Positions 19,048 to 25,442 of a stretch of 64,000 nt of DNA are shown here, one piece after another (position 1 is the stretch's first letter; the number at the start of each line of letters is the position of its first letter). A program made the position numbers and the translations under genes. The notes below the pieces were generated by a model. That model was not told where the DNA came from. It was given only the letters and a program-made list of their open reading frames with translations, and ran no database searches. The DNA is from Mariniflexile sp. AS56 (GTDB lineage Bacteria > Bacteroidota > Bacteroidia > Flavobacteriales > Flavobacteriaceae), in NCBI RefSeq assembly GCF_030552475.1, contig NZ_JAUPED010000007.1, positions 186,001 through 250,000 of the forward strand, read 5' to 3'.

Positions 19048-19073
19048 AATTAGTATTGATTTAGAATGTGTGG

Positions 19074-19207
19074 TAACGTCTGGGCTATGAGTAGTTGCGA
19101 GGGTTAGCACTTAACTTTGCAAGTACACACTAAACTGAAAATCCGCAAGGATTTTCAGAAGTAGGCGAGAACAAGCAATTACTTACAGCGATTTTTATAC
19201 CCAGTTA
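19074..19207. repeat. attC-like folded intergenic element
   Basis: The sequence can fold end to end: CTGGG (19080-19084) pairs with CCCAG (19200-19204), GTAGTTGC (19091-19098) with GCAATTAC (19175-19182, one G-T wobble), and a perfect 10-bp hairpin with GCAA loop lies in the middle (19135-19158). From memory, similar elements (a GTTAGCACTTAAC block, a GAAAATCC hairpin and a CCCAGTTA end) are scattered between genes in many Flavobacteriaceae. Its end overlaps the last codons of the serine hydrolase gene. Confidence 0.6.
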
Positions 19208-20380
19208 TTTATTATTAAGTATAGGGATTATCCTGTCTTGCAAAACTCTCCAAGTCGACTTTTCAGGCTCATCATTAATATTCCAGCCATTAAAGACAAT
19301 TATTAAATTGTATTCAGGTGCCATCATTAAATACTGTCCGCCATATCCATTACCTGCATAAATACTGGATTCACCTTTATTAGTATATTCCGGAATCCAC
19401 CATTGATAGCCATAACCCATATCACGTCTCCAGTCAGGTTTTACGTCTTGTATTAAAGGGCTCGTGGATGTAGAGACCCAATTTTCTGATACAATTTGTT
19501 TGTCATTCCATTTCCCTTTATTCAAAAATAATGAACCAATTTTCACTAAGTCTTCCGCCTTAAGGTATAAACCTCCTTCTGTATCAATTTCTCCATTAGG
19601 GGTTTCTTTCCAATAGTAATCTGTAATGTCTAGTGGCTCAAATAATTTTTCTTCTGCCCAATGGTCAATACGTTTGCCTGTAATAGTTCTAATAATTTCA
19701 CCTAAAAGAACAGTACCGCCACCATTATACACGAATTTTGTTCCTGGTATTGTGTCCATAGGTTTGCTTAAAACATATTCTACCCAGTTGTCACTTGATT
19801 CCAGTAAAAAACAGTCATTAGTATTGTCATTATGGTCGGTCTCCTCATTCCACTTTAAACCACTTCTCATTGTTAACAAATCCTCAATTGTTATATTCTC
19901 TTTTTGTTTATCCAGAAAACCAGTACCATAACCTTTCAATAAAGGCATTGCTTTATTGTCTACGTTATATTGCTCATTCAAATCTAACGCAATGCCAAAC
20001 AGGATTGAGGTAATACTTTTGGTTACAGATTGAAGTGTGTGTAATTCACTTTGCTTATAGTAAGGATGCCAATTCGTACTATTGAAATTGTATTGATGAT
20101 TGGTTGTGTCATATTTTTGAACAACGAATTCATAGTCCTGCTCATATTTATAATCTGCCAATAACTCGTCATTTTGTATCAGCATAAAGCGATCTATTAA
20201 TCCATAATCTCCATTATTTATTTCTGAATTAATAGAATCAATCACAGCAGAAAGGACATTTGGGGAAGTTACTTTTTGTTGGTCTTTAGTTGAGTCTTTA
20301 TTTTTTGAGTTACAACCAATAACTACACCTACAAGCAAAATTGAAAATGCTAGCGTTTTAATTTTATTTATTATTCTCAT
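19205..20380 (-). CDS. Serine hydrolase of the class C beta-lactamase/esterase family, lipoprotein
   Basis: A 391-residue secreted protein with lipoprotein signal MRIINKIKTLAFSILLVGVV then IGC. The beta-lactamase-fold SxxK motif is S118-V-T-K121, a Tyr motif appears as YNGGGTVLLGEI, and the third motif as GNGYGGQYL near the C-terminus. This family includes EstB-type esterases, D-aminopeptidases and penicillin-binding-protein-like enzymes; the substrate cannot be read from the sequence. A palindrome 19 bp before the start may be an operator. The stop codon falls inside the attC-like element, so the extreme C-terminus may have been reshaped by it. Confidence 0.88.
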   Translation of the reverse strand: MRIINKIKTLAFSILLVGVVIGCNSKNKDSTKDQQKVTSPNVLSAVIDSINSEINNGDYGLIDRFMLIQNDELLADYKYEQDYEFVVQKYDTTNHQYNFNSTNWHPYYKQSELHTLQSVTKSITSILFGIALDLNEQYNVDNKAMPLLKGYGTGFLDKQKENITIEDLLTMRSGLKWNEETDHNDNTNDCFLLESSDNWVEYVLSKPMDTIPGTKFVYNGGGTVLLGEIIRTITGKRIDHWAEEKLFEPLDITDYYWKETPNGEIDTEGGLYLKAEDLVKIGSLFLNKGKWNDKQIVSENWVSTSTSPLIQDVKPDWRRDMGYGYQWWIPEYTNKGESSIYAGNGYGGQYLMMAPEYNLIIVFNGWNINDEPEKSTWRVLQDRIIPILNNK

Positions 20381-20398
20381 AATTTTGTTCTAATTGGG

Positions 20399-20416
20399 TA
20401 TACACAATGGTGTATA
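20399..20416 (-). promoter_or_regulatory. Palindrome upstream of the serine hydrolase gene
   Basis: TATACAC-AATG-GTGTATA, with perfect 7-bp arms, lies 18 bp before the minus-strand start codon at 20380, where a repressor dimer could sit. No regulator gene is adjacent. Confidence 0.4.
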
Positions 20417-20482
20417 TTATAGATTTAAAAGAAAATTTAATTTTTATTTAGCAAATAGATTCAACCTTTTAACAAAACACAA

Positions 20483-21409
20483 TTAAAATAATTCTGCCAT
20501 AACTGGCAAATGATCCGATTGCCAAATGCTATTCATTATAGAGCTATCATTACAAGCGCCATTAGGCGCAAAAACATAATTGCTAGGAACAACTATTTTA
20601 GCTGCATTGCCAGATGAAAAAACATAATCACCACCTCTATCTCCATTTTCACCATGCCAGCAACCATTACTTTTGTTGCAACTAAAGATAATATTTAAAA
20701 TTTTGGCTTCAGTTGAAACATCTGCATTGCCTAATGGTTGCCACTCCATTTTTCTTAAATTCTTCGTTTTCCAATTCCATCCTGTCTCATTAAAATCACC
20801 AGTCATTATTATCCTATAATTTGTTGTTGCATCAAAGTGTTTCATTGTTTTCGCTGCTGCACTCAAATCATAACTAACGGCTTCAAAACATGAGTATTTA
20901 TATGCTGGATGTTTTGTGTTATGACTGTCACCATGTGGTGAATGTACATTGATAAATATGATCTTATCGCTTGTATTGATGTCTTCTAAGAGCAAAACAT
21001 GAAATGGACGATCCGTTTTCGAGCTATTAAATTGGCTACAAACATGTTCAATTAAATTATATTTTGATGCATCATAAAAACTAGCCATCTGCATTGCATG
21101 TCCTCCATTTGTAGCGTGTGTTTTACTTTTAATCATTTTAAGTTTTGATAAAGTTTGTTTCGCTTCAGCTTGAAGGTATTGTATTTTATTGGCCTCTTGT
21201 ATTCCGACAAAGTCAAAATTTGAATGCCCAAGAGATGCTGGTGCTCCATCTAAGAAACCTGCCATATTTTGTGCGCAAATTGTTAACTGGTCTTCGACAA
21301 CCCACACACAATTTTTTCCTAAATCATAGGCAGATCCACTTGCATCATGGCACATCGCTTGGAAACAAATATTATAAGATAAAACGAGAATTGATTTGTT
21401 TTGAGCCAT
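20483..21409 (-). CDS. Endonuclease/exonuclease/phosphatase-fold protein
   Basis: A 308-residue protein with the metal-dependent EEP (DNase I-like) fold: VLSYNIC near 9-15, QEA with metal-binding E72, NVHSPHG near 154-160, TGDFNE with D205 and N207, GGDYVF, and the C-terminal SDHLPVMAE. The family includes DNases, sphingomyelinases and inositol phosphatases; no subfamily marker decides between them. There is no signal peptide, so it is probably cytoplasmic. Its start overlaps the end of a small upstream frame (21319-21708), suggesting they belong to one transcript. A conserved module lies further upstream at 21852. Confidence 0.88.
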   Translation of the reverse strand: MAQNKSILVLSYNICFQAMCHDASGSAYDLGKNCVWVVEDQLTICAQNMAGFLDGAPASLGHSNFDFVGIQEANKIQYLQAEAKQTLSKLKMIKSKTHATNGGHAMQMASFYDASKYNLIEHVCSQFNSSKTDRPFHVLLLEDINTSDKIIFINVHSPHGDSHNTKHPAYKYSCFEAVSYDLSAAAKTMKHFDATTNYRIIMTGDFNETGWNWKTKNLRKMEWQPLGNADVSTEAKILNIIFSCNKSNGCWHGENGDRGGDYVFSSGNAAKIVVPSNYVFAPNGACNDSSIMNSIWQSDHLPVMAELF

Positions 21410-21708
21410 TTGAAATTTGTTTTTTTATTGGTTATAAATGTTATCGAGATTTCAATTGTGTTTATTTTATATAATAGAATTTTAAGAAACTGATAATCTT
21501 TTGAGTATTGAGATAGGGTTGTTTGAATAAGGCTATCAATTGCTGGTGAAAGATTACCGACCACACCTCCACCTATGGCGTAATTTGGTTTGGAATTTTG
21601 ATTAATCCATCCCGAAACATCGACGCCTTTATCTAGTAATGATTTTATATAATCAAGATCCTCTTGCACATAGTCTATGTCCTGTTTTGTACCTAATGGG
21701 TAAGTCAT
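21319..21708 (-). CDS. Small hypothetical protein, possibly truncated
   Basis: A 129-residue frame. The first ~70 residues (MTYPLGTKQDIDYVQEDLDY, IKSLLDKGVDVSGWI) look like real coding sequence with an acidic helix; the rest (from about residue 75) is hydrophobic, AT-driven and overlaps the EEP gene by 91 bp in another frame, which suggests a frameshift or lost stop. I do not recognise a family. It lies between the conserved module at 21852 and the EEP gene and may be a decayed first gene of that unit. Confidence 0.35.
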   Translation of the reverse strand: MTYPLGTKQDIDYVQEDLDYIKSLLDKGVDVSGWINQNSKPNYAIGGGVVGNLSPAIDSLIQTTLSQYSKDYQFLKILLYKINTIEISITFITNKKTNFKWLKTNQFSFYLIIFVSKRCAMMQVDLPMI

Positions 21709-22072
21709 TGTACTAATTTAGTTTGATTCTACATATTTAAAATAGAGGAAGTCTATTTTTATGTTCATCTTAAAATTTGTTTGATATTAATTAAATCATT
21801 AAAAAGTTTAAGAAAGCATTTCTCTTAAATAAGAATGATAAAAATTCTTTAGGGAAGAATTGTATTTGATTAAGAATAAGTAGCTTATTATAAATATATG
21901 AAATTATTTTTAGACACTTAACTTTATAAATAAGAAATTTTGAATTATTATCATTTTTTATACCTCCTAAAAATATGTCTATATTAATGTCTATTAATAA
22001 AAATAGTGGTAATTAATTTATTGTTTTGAAGTGGTTAGACTATTTTTTAACTTTATAAAAAAAGTATATGTC
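21709..22072. other. Divergent intergenic region before the SRAP gene
   Basis: Very AT-rich. It contains the second copy of the 52-bp module (21852-21903). No other structure and no promoter matching TAnnTTTG was found for either flanking gene. Confidence 0.5.
21852..21903 (-). promoter_or_regulatory. 52-bp conserved upstream module, copy 2
   Basis: GGGAAGAATTGTATTT at 21852-21867, 21 variable bases, TATAAATATATGAAA at 21889-21903; both blocks and the spacing are identical to 16556-16607. It lies 144 bp upstream of the small minus-strand frame and 443 bp upstream of the EEP gene. Confidence 0.5.
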
Positions 22073-22816
22073 ATGTGTTTTCATACCAGTACAACTCATA
22101 AAACAAAAAAGTTAGAGGCGCATTTTAAGGTGGAATTGAATAATGAAAATATAAGGACCGTATTTGATAAGCCAAATTATCACCTAAACGGATTTGCGCA
22201 TCCCAATATGCTGGTGATTCCTCAGGAGAAAAACCAAGTATTAGCTCCTGGGGTGTGGGGAATTGTGCCAACAAATAAAAGTAGTCAAGAAATTAAGGAT
22301 TACTATAAAGAAGCGGTCAAGTATGGAGGTGGATTAAATGCGAAATCTGAAAAATTATTTGATCACTATTTATATAGAGAATCGGCTTTAACTAGACGGT
22401 GTGTTATTCCTGTAACTGGCTTTTATGAACCCCATGAACACAATAAAAAGAAATACCCTTTTTATATTCAAGGAAAAGACCGTCAACCTTTGGGCTTGGC
22501 AGGTATCTATTCCGTTATAGATACTTATATCACATTTAGTATTTTAACTAAAGCTGCATCACCTTTATTTGAAAAAATACATAATCTTAAAAAAAGGCAG
22601 CCAGTTATATTAGATGAATTACAAATAGGGGACTGGTTGGATGGTAGTATAAACCAAAACGATGTAAAAGATATTATTTTTAGTAACTATTCAGAATCCA
22701 AATTGGAGGCATATACTATTAGTAAAGATTTATTCAGTCCAAAAGTTGATAGTAACATTGAATCTATAACAACTAAAGTCGAATATGCTGAATTAAATAA
22801 AACCATGCTGGATTAA
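22073..22816 (+). CDS. SRAP-domain protein (YedK/HMCES-like)
   Basis: A 247-residue protein. The start at 22073 gives MCFHTS, placing the catalytic cysteine at position 2 where the family needs it after Met removal; the upstream ATG at 22031 would block this. Other SRAP residues are present: NAKSE (N89-E93), E119 in GFYEP and H170 in IHNLKKRQPVIL. SRAP proteins form a thiazolidine crosslink with abasic sites in single-stranded DNA and so protect them during replication. Family members have normal length near 220-250 residues. It stands alone and is transcribed away from the EEP gene; the downstream 400 bp carry mobile-element remains. Confidence 0.93.
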   Translation: MCFHTSTTHKTKKLEAHFKVELNNENIRTVFDKPNYHLNGFAHPNMLVIPQEKNQVLAPGVWGIVPTNKSSQEIKDYYKEAVKYGGGLNAKSEKLFDHYLYRESALTRRCVIPVTGFYEPHEHNKKKYPFYIQGKDRQPLGLAGIYSVIDTYITFSILTKAASPLFEKIHNLKKRQPVILDELQIGDWLDGSINQNDVKDIIFSNYSESKLEAYTISKDLFSPKVDSNIESITTKVEYAELNKTMLD

Positions 22817-22832
22817 GTTTAATTAATTATTG

Positions 22833-22989
22833 TATTACAGTTGTAATATCCAAGGATTAGATTGGAATTTGTTTTGAGTTTTTTTCAACTTCGTCGAGAT
22901 AAAGAAAATCCGATGAAATACATGAATTTTCAATTTGAGATAAACATTTCGAAGTTGAGATCAATATAAATATTACAGATGTAATATTT
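22833..22989. repeat. MITE-like element bounded by ATTACA-NN-TGTAAT palindromes
   Basis: The left end is a 7-bp-arm palindrome TATTACA-GT-TGTAATA (22833-22848) and the right end a 10-bp-arm palindrome AAATATTACA-GA-TGTAATATTT (22968-22989). Inside, TCAACTTCG (22885-22893) is inverted as CGAAGTTGA (22950-22958). Nested inverted repeats without coding capacity suggest a miniature element or structured RNA. The TACANNTGTA core also equals BlaI/CopY-type operators, an alternative reading. Confidence 0.5.
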
Positions 22990-23110
22990 AAGTATCAAGA
23001 AGTTATATTTTGATTTGATTATTTTATTGGCGGGAGTGAATTAATTTTGGTCATATCTATAATTAAAAGAAAGTGGAATTAATGTTAATAGTGCAAGTTC
23101 TATTTGTAGA

Positions 23111-23155
23111 ATGTGCAACCAAACACTACGTGAATTATTAAATAAGTGCGGTTTT
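23111..23155 (+). pseudogene. Second, shorter IS110-like fragment
   Basis: ATGTGCAACCAAACACTACG and the following ~25 bases match the start of the fragment at 16777 with few differences (MCNQTLRELL against MCNQKLCKLL). No further transposase sequence follows. The call rests on similarity to the other fragment only. Confidence 0.45.
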
Positions 23156-23231
23156 AATTCTTATAATTATTTTGAATGTTTCTAATATGAATTAACTTTC
23201 TAAGTTGTTTATTTGTGCTTCAAAATATATT

Positions 23232-23861
23232 ATGTTTTTTTTCACCTATTTACTTTTAGGATTTTTTATTGCGGCTTCGGGTAGTATTGTACCTAGTTTT
23301 CTAAATTTAACTGTTGTTAAATTTAGTTTAAAAAGTGGTAGAAAATCGGCTTATTATCTTATTGCTGGTTTCGCCACAGTACTGTTTCTTCAAGCAAATA
23401 TTGGAGCCTATTTATCAAGTGTTTTAATGAAAAATTCAGAATACATTACCATAATTCAAAAAGTGGGTACAGGAATTCTATTCCTTTTGTCTCTAAATTT
23501 TTTCAGAATGTATTTTACTTCAAAAAAACGAAAAAAGAAAGAAGACATTGATAAATCGAAAGCGTATTTACACGGTATAGGTATGTCTTTACTAAATACT
23601 TTTGCTATTCCATTTTATTTCACTTCTATTTCTTTTTTAATAGGATTAGAGTATTTCGAATATTCTATTCTGAATAGTTTATATTTTTCAATAGGTTCAA
23701 CTGTAGGCTCATTTTCATTGTACGCAATGTATGCAACAGTTGCTAGCAAAATTGAACACAAACTCACTTTTATAGCAACCAAAATGGATTTTATTTTAGG
23801 TTGTTTAACAGGTGTAGTAGGTATTGGTAATCTAGTTTATTTACTTTTATTCAAAGGGTGA
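23232..23861 (+). CDS. LysE-family-like inner-membrane transporter
   Basis: A 209-residue very hydrophobic protein with about six membrane segments (near 2-24, 36-58, 66-88, 113-135, 145-168 and 190-208) and a basic loop KKRKKKED after the third. The N-terminus FTYLLLGFFIAASGSIVPSF then LNLTVVKFSLKSGRK resembles LysE/RhtB exporters of amino acids or small solutes. I place the start at 23232 (MFFFTYLLLG) because the ATG at 23205 adds a short polar stretch before the first helix. Substrate unknown. It is followed by a strong hairpin that also lies in the control region of the fic gene. Confidence 0.75.
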   Translation: MFFFTYLLLGFFIAASGSIVPSFLNLTVVKFSLKSGRKSAYYLIAGFATVLFLQANIGAYLSSVLMKNSEYITIIQKVGTGILFLLSLNFFRMYFTSKKRKKKEDIDKSKAYLHGIGMSLLNTFAIPFYFTSISFLIGLEYFEYSILNSLYFSIGSTVGSFSLYAMYATVASKIEHKLTFIATKMDFILGCLTGVVGIGNLVYLLLFKG

Positions 23862-23915
23862 TATTGTAGTCTTACTTAAAACTGAAGGCTTCCTCATTTT
23901 AAGAAGTTCTTTTTT

Positions 23916-23956
23916 AATAATGAGCCGATTAATTTTGTTAATCGGCTCATTATTTT
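23916..23956. terminator. Hairpin after the LysE-like gene, overlapping the fic control region
   Basis: A perfect 17-bp stem (23916-23932 with 23938-23954) with a 5-nt loop is followed by TT. It could end transcription of the LysE-like gene, but the core is also one of two related palindromes before fic, so it may be mainly an operator. Confidence 0.65.
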
Positions 23957-23994
23957 ATGTATTTTTGAGCCAATAAAACAATCTAATCGACTCA
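23921..23994 (+). promoter_or_regulatory. fic promoter between two 29-bp palindromic operators
   Basis: The palindromes at 23921-23949 and 23966-23994 both start TGAGCC, end CTCA and are exactly 29 bp; arms are TGAGCCGATTAA/TTAATCGGCTCA in the first and TGAGCCAATAAA/TAATCGACTCA in the second. Between them lies a promoter with TTG at 23935-23937, 22 bp, and TATTTTTG at 23960-23967. The second palindrome touches the ATG. This layout suggests tight repression, possibly by the winged helix of the Fic protein itself. Confidence 0.7.
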
Positions 23995-25096
23995 TGACTT
24001 ATAATTGGCAACAAAAAGATTGGACAAAATTCAGCTATGATATAAGTAAACTAGAGGATAAACTCTATGCTTTTGCTGAAAAATCAGGACGTATTAGTGG
24101 GATTTTGAAAGCCATGACAAGGGAAGATCATGTTCAGACGATGATAAATATTATGGTTGCAGAAGCCATTAAAACTTCTGAAATTGAAGGGGAGTATTTA
24201 AGTCGAATCGATGTGATTTCCTCAATCCGTAATAATTTGGGGCTCAATGCTAATCCAGAACGTGTTAAAGATAAAAATGCAGAGGGTATGGCAACCCTAA
24301 TAACAGATGTGCAAAACAGCTATGCTGAAAAACTGACTAAAGAAAAGCTTTTTGATTGGCATAAAATGATATTTCCTTTGGCCTCAAATATTAATGTAGG
24401 TGGCTGGAGACTACATGAAGACCCTATGCAGGTTGTGTCTGGTAGAATAGACAAACCAGTTGTTCATTTTGAAGCACCACCATCTAAGCTGGTACCGTTA
24501 GAGATGGATAACTTCATCGCTTGGTTTAATCAAACAGCTCCCAATGGTTCTAGAACGATTAAACATGCCGCTATACGATGCCTATCTCTCACCTTTATTT
24601 TGAAACAATTCATCCATTTGAAGATGGCAATGGACGTATTGGACGTTCTATAGCCGAAAAAGCATTATCACAGTCTGTAGGCTACCCTCTTCTTTTAAGT
24701 CTTTCGGCGACAATAGAAGCAAAGAAAAAAGAGTATTATAATGCATTAAAACAGGGGCAAAGCAGTAATGAAATTACACCTTGGCTTGAATATTTTATAG
24801 ATGTTATATTGAAATCGCAAGATGAATCTGAATCCTTAATTCACTTCACTCTGAGAAAAGCTAAGCTTTTTGACCACTATGAAAGTAAATTAAATGAAAG
24901 GCAATTAAAAGCTATTAAGCGCATGCTCGAAGAAGGACCAAAAGGGTTTGAAGGAGGCATGACTGCTAAAAAATACATGCGAATTACCCAAACGTCTAAA
25001 CCAACAGCTACAAGGGATTTACAAAAATTAGTGGAGTTAAAAATATTTGGAGTAGAAGGTGATGGACGTAGTACATCTTACCAAATTATTTTATAA
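23994..25096 (+). pseudogene. fic: Fic-family AMP transferase gene split by an 11-bp insertion
   Basis: Two frames together form a DUF4172-Fic-winged helix protein of about 365 residues. Frame 1 (23994-24653) carries the N-terminal DUF4172 helices, the inhibitory helix motif T-S-E-I-E-G (S/T-xxx-E-G/N) and the first Fic helices. It leaves the family sequence at KHAAI and stops. Frame 2 (ATG at 24578 to 25096) carries SHLYFETIHPFEDGNGRIGR, the complete catalytic HPFxDGNGR motif, then a winged helix (MRITQTSKPTATRDLQKLVE). Removing bases 24575-24585, a near-duplicate of the preceding bases, restores one frame with KHAAISHLYFETI. Fic enzymes transfer AMP to target proteins. The insertion itself creates the ATG of frame 2. 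Probably inactive, but two translated halves are possible. Confidence 0.85.
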
Positions 25097-25173
25097 AATA
25101 TTTCTATTCTTTTATAAATTGTAGTTTTATTAGATAGATACTTTTTTAGTAAAATTTTGAGTAATTCTTATTA

Positions 25174-25200
25174 TTGAATTATCACTAATTATTACCTTTG
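25174..25200 (+). promoter_or_regulatory. Promoter-like TTG/TAnnTTTG pair without a following gene
   Basis: TTG at 25174-25176 and TACCTTTG at 25193-25200 are separated by 16 bp, close to the usual 17-23. No open frame follows; a terminator does. Confidence 0.5.
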
Positions 25201-25288
25201 AAATCATAGTGCGAATTTCCGTGGAGTTTCCGGGCCCATTTGTACCCCATTATCTGTTAAGCCTTGTAAACAAAGGGAAGTTTAATTC

Positions 25289-25305
25289 TGTATTGGAAAA
25301 TAGAT
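25289..25305. repeat. Right copy of a 17-bp direct repeat
   Basis: TGTATTGGAAAATAGAT is identical to 13747-13763, with the shared block TTTGTACC(C)CAT about 55 bp before it. Confidence 0.55.
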
Positions 25306-25333
25306 ACACATAACAACACACATAGAAACAAAG

Positions 25334-25360
25334 AAAACCCTTATTTTATAAGGGTTTTTT
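25334..25360. terminator. Bidirectional terminator closing the glycan locus
   Basis: An 11-bp perfect stem AAAACCCTTAT/ATAAGGGTTTT (25334-25344 with 25348-25358) with a TTT loop is followed by TT on the plus strand and by a T-rich stretch on the minus strand. It can end the long minus-strand transcript, whose last stop codon is at 25443, and the small-RNA candidate. Confidence 0.8.
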
Positions 25361-25442
25361 CGTTTTATACTTTTCCTTATTCATCAATTACGTAAAATCT
25401 ATCTTGCCTGTTTTAAGTAATGATTGGTAAGGTTATTGAGGT

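Larger units (their letters stand above)
22817..23231. other. Intergenic region with MITE-like element and IS remnant
   Basis: It holds the inverted-repeat element at 22833-22989 and an IS110-like fragment at 23111. The remainder shows no recognised feature. A frame from 23205 continues into the LysE-like gene, whose start I place at 23232. Confidence 0.5.
25206..25360 (+). ncRNA. Candidate small RNA of about 150 nt
   Basis: A TAnnTTTG promoter ends at 25200 and an intrinsic terminator ends at 25360, with no credible open frame between. The interior has a GC-rich patch (CGTGGAGTTTCCGGGCCC and TTTGTACCCC) unlike the AT-rich surroundings. I do not recognise it as 6S, SRP or tmRNA. Existence is inferred only from promoter plus terminator. 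Confidence 0.35.
25097..25442. other. Convergent region between fic and the glycan locus
   Basis: It contains a promoter-like pair (25174-25200), a GC-rich patch near 25215-25250, the right copy of the 17-bp repeat (25289-25305) and a two-way terminator (25334-25360). See the ncRNA candidate. Confidence 0.5.

Noticed and set aside
19048-19110. 21-residue N-terminal extension of the S9 peptidase
   Set aside because: It would place polar sequence before a clear lipoprotein signal peptide starting at 19047 and runs toward the attC-like element.
23111-23176. Short coding gene reading MCNQTLRELLNK
   Set aside because: It matches the start of the IS110-type fragment at 16777 and ends quickly; treated as a remnant.
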